A stretch of DNA of 64,000 nt from Symbiodinium natans. Its lineage: Eukaryota > Sar > Dinophyceae > Suessiales > Symbiodiniaceae. Made by a program: the position numbers and the translations under genes. The DNA lies in assembly GCA_905221605.1 (NCBI GenBank), contig CAJNDS010000644.1:1-64000 (forward strand), given 5' to 3'. The notes under the pieces are model-generated. The model did not search any database. It was not told the origin of the DNA and was given only the letters and a program-made list of their open reading frames with translations. Shown in pieces: positions 32,488-41,170 of this stretch. Position 1 is the stretch's first letter; the number at the start of each line of letters is the position of its first letter.

Positions 32488-34316
32488 TAGTGTTTGCCCA
32501 GTTGGTGCCATGTGGTGTTTTTGACTGTACAGAGAGAAGCATGAGAGTTTTCTGCTGCATGACTTGGCATGAGCATGTTTGGTTTGCCCAAAGTCCTTAA
32601 AGCATGTTTGGGTTGACTGCGACGCATGTCTTGTTTTGTTGGCATGGCCTAGGATGAGTTTTGAAGCACTTGGAACTGCTTGAGAGCAGTAGTGAAGAAG
32701 TGCGTGTCAGAACTCTGAGGTTCTGTCTTGCTGCAACTCACTCCGTGTCCCCGCCACTTCGTTCGTTGCCGTTGGACGTGTAGGATGGGAGTAGGAGTGC
32801 AGAGTGGACTCTGAAGCTTCGCTGTTTTGCTGTTCGGAAGTGACCTGAAGTCCCCGAGGTGTAGCCCAAAGCAGTTGCATTGTTCTTTTGCTTTACCTCC
32901 TTTGTAGAACAAAGTTGAGATGGAATTCGTAGCTTTTTGGAGCCCTTAGCTCTTGGAGAGAGCTTGCTGCAAGAACTGAAGCTTGCTGAACACTTTGGTG
33001 TTTGGCTCAAGTGCGAAGTGAAAAAGAGACAGCTGCGCGAGCTCTGCTTTTCACAGAGGGGAGCTTGTACCACGAGGCTTCGCTTTTGGTGGCTTCTGCG
33101 GCTTTGCATTGTCTAGCACCAGGGGACTTTTTTGCAGGGAGAGGTGGGGTGGGAGAGACTTTGGCCACATCCCCGCGCCACAAGATGTTCCGGCACGTGA
33201 GCCAAAGCTCGACTGGGAAGTTGGTGCCAATGGGTCACTTGCTCCCTTCCCTGCTGCCCGGTTGTGGCCCGCGGCGTGCTACATGGCGTTCGTAATGCGT
33301 CCTGCCTCACCCTGGACTGACTGGTTTGCCCGCTTTCGGACGTGGCTTAGGGTTTGGAGAGCGCAGGGCCCACTCTGACTTGAGCAGAATTGGGTTCAAG
33401 AATTATCTGGTCACTCTCCTGCCGCCCTGAAGGGTGGCGGGTGGAGGTTGCTTAGCAGCCACCGAATTTGTACTTCCCGCAGGTACAGGGCTGTTTCCCG
33501 GGGAGTCTGAGTCAATCGCCGTCTCTTAGGGCGTTGTCCGCTTTTACTGGAAGTGAACGCAGGCCTTGCGGGGCCTGTTCAATGCCAGCCTTGTGTTCAA
33601 ATTGGAGCATCAACCTGCGGCGCCGGCCCTCTTTTTGGTGGGGCCAACATCCTGGGTACGTGAGGTACTTGGCAGCGCCGTCACTTTCAAGCGCCGCCTA
33701 ATAGGGCACGCAGTACACGGCATTGGGCAGAGGCTCTAGAGCCTGCAGTTCCGACACGGTGCCTCAATATTTTTGGAAGCTGAAAGGGAGCTTGCCCTCT
33801 GCACTTGTGTGTTAAGTCACGGTATAAGACGGTGCTTTTATTCTGCCAAGTGCCTTCAGCGCCCAAGCTGTGGCTAATGACGGTGCGGCAAAGAGAGCTG
33901 CTCCCACCTAACGATCAGTGTAGAGAACGAAGCTGGCAACCGTTTGTTCGCGGAATGCTTGTGCGAAACTGTGGCAACACCTGGATCCGCAATGGCTTTA
34001 CAAGCTTGCTTGAGTACGCAGGATACTTAACTGTCAATCATCCCTTCTGTCGCGCAGGCTGCCATTTGAAAGCAGACTCCAACTCCGTCTCAATGGGACG
34101 GTGTCAGGAAAATCATTGGGCCAAGCCCTCTGGTGAAAGAAGAGGTTGCTTGGGCAAACCCAACCTTACTACGGTATAATAAGCAAGACGCTCTACTTAA
34201 AACAAATACACAAACGCCAAAGGTGGGCCCCGTCGAGCACGCTGTGGTAAGGCATTAAAGTGTCTCTTCAGCGCCCCAAGGTTGGCGATAAGGAAGTTCT
34301 TGAAGGCGCCCATGTT
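32488..34316. other. No gene recognised
   Basis: Only chance-like open frames. TTTGGCTCAAG at about 33002 matches the last 11 bases of the dinoflagellate spliced leader but lacks its first half. Confidence 0.35.
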
Positions 34317-34814
34317 CCATGTGCTGGGATGCCCTTTCGGATGGCATTTCATGCCTTGCACGCTTCCATAAGGCTCACGTGTGCTTCACCAAGTTCCTCC
34401 TCCGATAAGCTAGACCGTAGGAGGCACTTGATTTGCAGAACAATTTTGACATATTGGGAGACAAAGCCAATGGGTGCCTTGCCAAGAATTTGGCCCATGT
34501 GCTGGGATGCCCTTTCGGATGGCATTTCATGCCTTGCACGCTTCCATAAGGCTCGCGTGTGCTTCACCAAGTTCCTCCTCCAATAAGCTAGACCGTAGGA
34601 GGCACTTGATTTGCAGAACAATTTTGACATATTGGGAGACAAAGCCAATGGGTGCCTTGCCAAGAATTTGGCCCATGTGCTGGGATGCCCTTTCGGATGG
34701 CATTTCATGCCTTGCACGCTTCCATAAGGCTCACGTGTGCTTCACCAAGTTCCTCCTCCAATAAGCTAGACCGTAGGAGGCACTTGATTTGCAGAACAAT
34801 TTTGACATATTGGG
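34317..34814. repeat. 178-bp tandem array, about 2.8 copies
   Basis: Units start at 34317, 34495 and 34673 (CCATGTGCTGGGATGCCC) and are almost identical. The end of each full unit, at 34459-34494 and 34637-34672, is the reverse complement of the LINE leader block at 23227-23262, with about one mismatch in 36. All frames are open for about 96 codons because of the period, but I see no protein family. Confidence 0.95.
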
Positions 34815-35089
34815 ATGGGCTCAGATGTTGGACTTGTTGAGTTCGGCACACCACCTCTGCCGGCGAGCCTCCGACAAAAGTTTCCCGGCGTCGGCAATCC
34901 AATCGTTCCGGGTCTTGGACCAGCGAGCCAAAGCACGGAGTTGGTTACCCTCTGCCCCGATGTGAGGTCACGGGCACTGGGCTGTTCCTCAAACTCGGGC
35001 CAATTTACAGCCTTTGTTGAAAACGCTCCAGGCTGTATGATCATCCCAAGGTATCAGGTTTGAGGTTGCACATCTCAACGCTGTGTGGG

Positions 35090-37583
35090 AAACTTAAGCC
35101 AGAGTGAATTTTTCTTCAGCAAGCGCAAAAGCGACCCAGTGGGCGTCCTTCATGCAAACGAATTCGCCCGAAGCCCCTTTGGGGCGAGACATTGTCTCTC
35201 GGGCAGTTGGTCACCCTGCTACGGCAAAACTACAGCTCAAAAGCTGGGAAGTGGTGCACCCACAGGCCATCTACAGGGAACTATGTTACAGCTACTGACA
35301 CAGCTACTCAGCAGGAAGGAGTTGCGACCTCAGCGAACTTCCTCCCCCAAGAGTCCCAGAGTGTTACATATCTGGTCAAAACACGCCTGGAGTGGACCCC
35401 TGGAAACTTGCCGAAAGTATCATGGGGGCAATATTTGGCAACTACCCTCCAAAAGCCAGTCCATTCCGGCCTCCCATGGGAGAGGTCCCAGTTGTTGGCA
35501 TCGATGAAGGCCGGAAGGGGAACCATCCTCGTGCCCTGCGGCCTGTGGCTCAGATTCGAAATGCCAACATCCTTGGCATCTACTCCACAGACATACAAGT
35601 GCAACAAGGTGGCCAAACGTGGCCAGAAGGTAGGAGTGCACACGGAGACCATTGGCAGCATTTTCCTGGAGCCACTCACGGGCCTGGCAACGGTGCTCTT
35701 GCACGTGGTACAGGAACCAATGCAGGCCCGCACCTGGCACACCTTCGGATGGGTTCGGTGAGTGTGGCGTGGCATAATGTACTTGCTGGCCACATCGGGC
35801 AGGCGTATATAATTGCGCTCCCGGTAACATTGCATGCATCTTGCAGAACTGCCACTACCACCCTGGGCAGCTACGAGGTGTTCCTTCGGTTGAGCTCACT
35901 GCCCTGTCTGCCTGTCTTCCGTTTTCACGCACCTCTTCTCGCATACCAAAGGTCACCTCCCACCCTGGTGCCAAGACGAGGTGGGCCGCTTGATGTAACT
36001 TGCTGCTTCACCAGCCGCGTGCACACTCGAGGTAAAGTCCTGAGCCTCCCTGCGCATGCGTTGCCGCCGGCCCCAGGGGGACTCCTCAGCCTCATGGGCT
36101 GGGTCTACAGAGGGCCGGGCCCGTGCCTCCGAGGGGGATCTGGGCCGTGCATGTTGGTTGGGAAGGTCACAGCTGGTCCTAGCCTCCTCTGACCGCCTCC
36201 CAGGTGGAGGGAAACGTGTTGAATCGCGCGGAACCGAACGTAAATCCACCGGACCCTGCTGCCTGAGGCCTCCTTCTTTGTGGAGGAGTGGGCGGTGTAG
36301 GGCTTCTGTCCACTGAGCGCAAGACCAGGCGAGGGGAAGGAAAGCGCCGACGGTCACGTCGAGGAGCCGGCGGGGGGGGAGGCGGCCATGCCTTCGCCGC
36401 CGGTTGAGCCGAAGAGCTGGAACCACCAGGAGCCGCCTCCTCAGGGAGGGGTGCCTCTTCCGGCTGGTCGTCTCCCACAGGAAGGCCCTGGTCTAAACGC
36501 TGCTGCCTTCGGATGTGGGGTGGGGTCGTCGCTTGGAACGCTGGAGGGTTGCCGTGGAACGCCACGACTTCCTCTCTGCTGCTCGCGCCAAAAGGGGCCA
36601 CGACCCCTGCCCTTTGAGCCCCCCATCACTGCTTCTTGAAGCGAAGGGTCTGCTGACCTGAGGGAAGCTCTTTCTTCTTTTTGGCACGGCTGGCCGGCTT
36701 TGGGGCAGGCTCTCTGGCAGGCCCGGCGGCGCGTGCACTGGTGGCAGGAAGGGAAACCACTTCCTTTGTCTTGCCAGGCCCCACCTCAGACACGTGCAAA
36801 GCTGCAGCCTTAGAAAGGGAAGCCACTTCCTTTAGAGCTGAAGAAGACCCTGAAGAGTCCGGCTGCCCAGGAGGCGTGGAAACCGAGGCCTGGGCAGAAA
36901 GGACAGGGTTTGGTTATTGTGGAGCTTTTTACAGGGTTTCTGGAGACCTAAACAAGGCTGAGAATGGCCTGGAAGGAGGGTAAGATGGCACCCGGAGCAC
37001 AGCCATCTACGTCCTTCATTTTTGAGCCGGTGCGTCGGGTGGAGGGTAGGCCAGAACTGGGGACCGTTATGGGGCATGTCAATGCACGGCTGCGCAAGCA
37101 AACGTTCTAGCCTATCCATCTCATGAACCTGCTGGAGGTAAAGCTTACACTTCGCACAAGTGATTGCAAGATTATTAGTTTTCAACCCCCCTACTTGCCA
37201 GACATGACCACCTACTGCTTCCGGGACATCCACTTTTGCCAGCAAAAGCTGGCGCTTATTAGGCCCTTTGGGTGGTTGGGGTTCCTCTCTTTGGCTTCGG
37301 GGAACAAAATCATCTTTTGAGGCGTGTTTCAAAACAACCACAGCTCGCGACGCCAGGTAGTCACAGATCCTGGTTACGAGCCTATCCAGGTCCTGGACTT
37401 TCCGCCCCGCTACAGGCGAGATGGTGGCAGCCCGTTTGCCTGCCAGCTCGTCCGCACATTGGTTGGCCTGGTGTCTCCAAAGCTGGGAAAAGCCAAACCG
37501 CATTTCGAACTCACGGCTAGTTAGGTGGGATTTTACCCAAGTGGGCCTTATCCTACCACGGTCCTCCCAGACCGGGCCCCAAA
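35090..37583 (-). mobile_element. Second LINE copy, 5'-truncated and inverted
   Basis: On the minus strand it begins inside the RNase H region (GGGGCCCGGTCTGGGAGG) at about 37583 and runs to the common 3' end near 35090. 37583-36890 matches 28421-29110, and 35760-35095 matches 29210-29925. The 36880-35760 part is absent from the first copy, which has 85 unrelated bp instead. Truncation at the 5' end is typical of LINE insertion. The 5' junction lies exactly against the G-rich 12-bp repeat array. Confidence 0.9.
36179..37583 (-). pseudogene. LINE ORF2 C-terminus in the second copy
   Basis: It shows what the first copy lost. The RNase H end (QCADELAGKR) and CAKCKLYLQQ run on without the 7-bp loss through MDRLERLLAQPC and the CSGCH…HSQPC cluster. 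One base is missing near 36896 relative to the other copy. After that base the frame continues to VASLSKAAALHVSEVG… and a PKPASRAKKKKEL stretch, then TGA at 36626. Beyond that TGA the same frame stays open to 36179 as an Arg/Pro/Ala-rich, probably disordered tail (GSSSSAQPAAKAWPPPPPP). The TGA may therefore be a mutation in a longer ancestral protein. Confidence 0.6.
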
Positions 37584-37700
37584 GGGGGGCTTAAAGGGGG
37601 TTTCAAGGGGGGCTTAAAGGGGGGCTTAAAGGAAGGCTTCAAGGGGGCTTTGAAGGGGGCTTAAAGAAAGGGGGGGGGCTTAAAGGGGGGCAAGGCTAAA
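37584..37700 (+). repeat. GGGGGGCTTAAA minisatellite, short array
   Basis: Imperfect 12-bp units of AAAGGGGGGCTT type; the same unit forms the long array at 50.65-51.18 kb. Confidence 0.85.
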
Positions 37701-37712
37701 CATTACTTTATC

Positions 37713-37824
37713 TTGAAGATGAGAGAGAAGGGATTTATTCTAAATTCCACCCCCCTCAAATCTTGTTTTGTGTTTTGGATTTCGTTCTTCGAAACTAGAG
37801 AAGTGAGACTCTAACTTCCATTTG

Positions 37825-37882
<58 letters not shown>

Positions 37883-38317
37883 GAGAGAGGAATTTATTCT
37901 AAATTCCACCCCCCTCGAATCTTGTTATATTTTTGTATTTTTTTTGGGATTTCATTATTCGAAACCAGAGAAGTGAGACTCTAAACATACATTTCCCTTT
38001 ACGAAGCGAAAGAAGGGAATGTATTCTAAATTCCACTCCCCTCGAATCTTGTTTTACATTTTGTGTTTGTTTTTGGATTTCATTCTTCGAAACCAGAGAA
38101 GTGAGACTCTAAACATTCATTTCCCTTTACGAAAAGAAAGAAGGGAATGTATTCTAAATTCCACCCCCCTCGAATCTTGTTTTGTTTTTTGGGTTTCATT
38201 CTTCGAAACCAGAGAAGTGAGACTCTTTTTAAAGGGGAGCTTAAGGGCAATTCCACCCCGCTCGCTTCTTCTTTTGTTTTTTGTGTTCATTACTCGAGTT
38301 TCAAGGAGCAGAGAGTT
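37713..38317 (+). repeat. Tandem ~125-bp units (TCTAAATTCCACCCCCCTC) with an internal GA run
   Basis: Four good units near 37727, 37888, 38013 and 38140 contain TTCTAAATTCCACCCC, GAATCTTGTTTT, TCATTCTTCGAAACCAGAG and AGTGAGACTCT. A fifth is partial. A (GA)n run of about 55 bases sits between units 1 and 2. A single diverged unit lies at 51811-51905. Confidence 0.9.
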
Positions 38318-38590
38318 CATAGCAGTGACGTGGCGCGGGGCTAAGCCGAGAACCCCATGTTTTGTTTCAGAGATGATTCATATGCTTCCACGCGAGCTTG
38401 CCCGGCAGAAAAAAGCGGGGGGGTTGGGGGGGGCGCAGCCCCCCCCATTTGCATAGCAGTGACGTGGCGCGGGGCTAAGCCGAGAACCCCATGTTTTGTT
38501 TTGTTTTGGACATGATTCATATGCTTCCACGCGAGTTTGCCCGGCTTAAACAAGCGGGGGGGTTGGGGGGGGCGCAGCCCCCCCCATTTG
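38318..38590 (+). repeat. Two 134-bp tandem copies, each ending in a G8/C8 hairpin
   Basis: Copies start at 38318 and 38452 with CATAGCAGTGACGTGGCGCG and end with a 9-bp stem, GGGGGGGGC-GCA-GCCCCCCCC, followed by CATTTGCA. They are nearly identical. Confidence 0.95.
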
Positions 38591-38609
38591 CAAACACGAT
38601 GCTCGCATT

Positions 38610-38875
38610 AGGCCTCTTAAACTGCTGCCTAAATCCTCACCGAAGGCCCAGCAGGTATTAAGCCTCTTAGACGTCTTAAACTGCTGCCCGAACCCTCCAC
38701 AAAAGGCCCAGCGAGTATTCGGCCTCTTAAACTGCTGCCTAAATCCTCCACAGAAGGCCCAGCAAGTATTACGCCTTTTAAACTGCTGCCCAAACCCTCC
38801 ACAAAAAGAGGCCCAGCAAGTATCAGGCCTCTTAAACTGCTGCCTAAACCCTCCGCAGAAGGCCCAGCAAGTGTT
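38610..38875 (+). repeat. 51-bp tandem array, left part (target of the YR retroelement)
   Basis: Five units of about 51-59 bp of the type AGGCCTCTTAAACTGCTGCC…GGCCCAGCAAGTATT start at 38610, 38662, 38721, 38772 and 38826. Some units start ACGCC instead of AGGCC. The fifth is cut after GTGTT by the retroelement, and the array resumes at 50474. Confidence 0.95.
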
Positions 38876-39023
38876 ACGTGGATGTACTTGTACAAGTGTG
38901 TTTGCTGCCCGCACGCAACGGCATAGCATGTCCCGCCTGTAGACTCCCTTCCCGCCTGCTGCGCAGCTGCTGGCTCGACAGGCGGATATGCTACGCTAGT
39001 CCGTTCGGATTCAGTTTGAACTT
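38876..39023 (+). repeat. A1, left terminal repeat
   Basis: Begins ACGTGGATGTACTTGTACAA and ends TTCAGTTTGAACTT; identical to 49957-50104. It includes the palindrome CTTGTACAAG. A diverged minus-strand copy begins at 53196. Confidence 0.97.
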
Positions 39024-39237
39024 TGGGCTTTGGACCTCGAACCTTGAACGCTAGTATATTTCCGCCTGAGCCATGGCTTGCCTGTTCTGCTGAGTCGCAC
39101 TCACTGACAGCTTAAGTCCGGCCTTCAGTCTGCCCGACTTCTGATTCTCACCTAGCTCTCGCTGGTGCTGAATCGGTTCCTGTTGCCGCTGCAAGGGAGC
39201 CTGTTCCGTCTGCCGCTGCAGTCGCGAACTTGCACTA

Positions 39238-39545
39238 CTGGAACGGTGTACGTCCAGTCTGTGCGGTACTCGGCCGCTATACCTTATAGTGTGTCGCTGT
39301 GCCTGCCTGCTGTCCGCTGACTCAGGCCCTCCGCCGCTGGAACGGTGTACGTCCAGTTTGCGGGATACTCGGCTTACCTTCCTACAGCCGCTGTATCTTT
39401 CTGTATGCCTGCTGTCCGCTGACTCAGGCTTGCACGTCTGGTGCGGCGTACGCCCAGTTCTGTGCCGCGCTCGGTTGTTTTGCCGCTGCGTGCTTCCTCT
39501 GTGCTACGCCTGCTGTCCGCTGACTCAGGCAGGCTACACGCACTT
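39238..39545 (+). repeat. ~101-bp tandem repeat in the leader of the YR element
   Basis: GCCTGCTGTCCGCTGACTC occurs at 39305, 39407 and 39508. CTGGAACGGTGTACGTCCAG occurs at 39238 and 39337. The units are about 100 bp long and lie between A1 and the first ORF. They may be promoter monomers, by analogy with tandem leader repeats of other retroelements. Confidence 0.85.
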
Positions 39546-39744
39546 GTTGCTGGCCGCACGCACATCGAGGACAGGGTTCTGCTTGTCGAGTTTTTTGTCT
39601 TGCGAGTGTTCGTGTCTGTTTTGTTTGTCTTGCTGTACATGCCATGTCAAGCCCCGCATACACATTCTCTGCTTTCCCTCTAGCCGCTTTCAGATGTTCT
39701 CAAGCTCCTGCTTCAGCCTCGACTTTCCGTCCCTTCTTGGTGCC

Positions 39745-40875
39745 ATGGCTTCCCGTCAGACGCCAACTCCTGCTGAAGCCACTGCCGCTGCGGTTGCTGC
39801 CGCCCAGACTCAGCTTCCGCCTGCTTCTGACCCCTCTGCCGAGCATTCCGCTGATGCCCGTGCTGATGAGCAAGCCCGCAGATCAGCGCGCCATGCCGAA
39901 CTCGTCCGCGCCTGGCGTGCTATCTGTGAGCCCGAGCACGAGGAGTCCGCCCTTGCCCTGTCCTCCCTGGATTTGCCGTGCATTTGCTTTGCCGCGGATG
40001 TCTGCCACGATGTCCTTATGGACCGCCTGTTTGACTTGCCCGCGGACATAGTGACCCGCTTGCAGCCTTCCGGCCGCCGCATCACGCGCACTCTGAGGAC
40101 CGCGCGTTGGGCCGACGCCACCTCCTCTGAAGATGATGTCGCGCAGCCGCCACTGGACACAACCCCGCCGCCTGCACCGCCTGCACATGATGCCGCAGCC
40201 TGGAGTCGTGAGCGCGCCTGGCATCATGATACAGCAACGGGCGTGTTCACTGGCCCCCTGCCTGACCAGTCGCCGCCAGTTTCCACGCCTGCCCCCGCTG
40301 CTGCCGCCGAGCTCTTCACAGCCCGCCCGGCCCGCACGCCGGTGGCGCCACGCCCCATCCGCCATGACCAGATGCACTTTGACCCCAACATCGGCCATCG
40401 TGCGGTGCCCGCAGACACCCCCACGCCTGTGAACCGCACTGACCGCGACCGCCTGCCAGCAATCTGCCCTACCGCTCCCTCCGACCCGCCGCAAGACCAG
40501 CCCCTCCACTTTGAGCCCGGATTCACCGAATCCCCCAACCAAGGCCCGTGGAGTACCGCAGAGGGGTGGGATTTTCAAATTGCGCTCCCAAATTCCGCCT
40601 GCACCGTCATCCGCCCGGCTTGGTGGCCGTATCCGGACATGTTTTGCGTGCACCCGGATGAGATTCCGCGTTGGCTGTACGTCCGCCTGCAGCCGCCCGC
40701 GGACGCTGTCAGTCACCTCCGCCTCCGTGGGTACTGTACCCACGTCTGCTCCGCCTTCGACTCCCCGGACCGCGCCCAGACCTGTACCGGCCTGTGCTTC
40801 CGCCCGGTTATGTTCGGTGAGAGGTCCGGGCACAAGGAACACCAATGTTCCGCCTGTCACCGCCTGCATTCCTGA
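39745..40875 (+). CDS. YR element ORF-A: zinc-binding protein, gag-like candidate
   Basis: 376 residues from ATG 39745 (context TGCCATGG). An open frame reaches upstream to 39289 but only through leader repeats and without ATG. The first 130 residues are Ala-rich and helical (ATAAAVAAAQTQ, CICFAADVCHDVLMDRLF). The middle is Pro-rich and disordered. The C-terminal 90 residues have conserved-looking Cys/His: C-x3-C (CTHVC), C-x3-C (CTGLC), then H-x2-H-x-C-x2-C-H (HKEHQCSACH). I know no family with this exact pattern. Position after A1 suggests a capsid or RNA-binding role; a CCCH-finger protein (44951-46228) is an alternative gag, so the division of labour is open. A TTTCAG acceptor-like site lies 50 bp upstream of the ATG. 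Confidence 0.75.
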   Translation: MASRQTPTPAEATAAAVAAAQTQLPPASDPSAEHSADARADEQARRSARHAELVRAWRAICEPEHEESALALSSLDLPCICFAADVCHDVLMDRLFDLPADIVTRLQPSGRRITRTLRTARWADATSSEDDVAQPPLDTTPPPAPPAHDAAAWSRERAWHHDTATGVFTGPLPDQSPPVSTPAPAAAAELFTARPARTPVAPRPIRHDQMHFDPNIGHRAVPADTPTPVNRTDRDRLPAICPTAPSDPPQDQPLHFEPGFTESPNQGPWSTAEGWDFQIALPNSACTVIRPAWWPYPDMFCVHPDEIPRWLYVRLQPPADAVSHLRLRGYCTHVCSAFDSPDRAQTCTGLCFRPVMFGERSGHKEHQCSACHRLHS

Positions 40876-41170
40876 GCCGCCCTGCTTCCGCCGCAGCGCC
40901 TGTGCTGAGTTGCCGCCCGGCCGCCCGTTCTCAGAAACTTACGTCTCCATATGTCAGCACGCGGCCGCGGCTCCTCCGCACAGGTGTCTCTGCTCCAGTG
41001 GTTTTTCGCCTTTGGTCTGGCCACAGCGCCACCTGCACACGCGTTGTCCGGGAAAAAAGTTGGCTTTGCTCTGTGCGTGCTCTTGTGCTTGCCGTTGTTG
41101 CGCGGTTACTTGGGTTTTGACTTAGTTTCGGTTTGTTCAGGGAAGCTCTCGCCAGGACATCACCGTGGCC

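Noticed and set aside
34320-34840. A repeated protein-coding domain of about 59 residues per unit
   Set aside because: The period of 178 is not a multiple of three, so successive units are read in different frames, and no motif is seen.
35392-36192. Plus-strand 266-codon ORF overlapping the second LINE copy
   Set aside because: It is the antisense shadow of minus-strand LINE sequence that is recognisably coding in the other orientation.
39289-39744. N-terminal 152-codon extension of ORF-A
   Set aside because: It has no ATG and consists of translated ~101-bp leader repeats. ATG 39745 lies in a GCCATGG context like those of the other ORFs.
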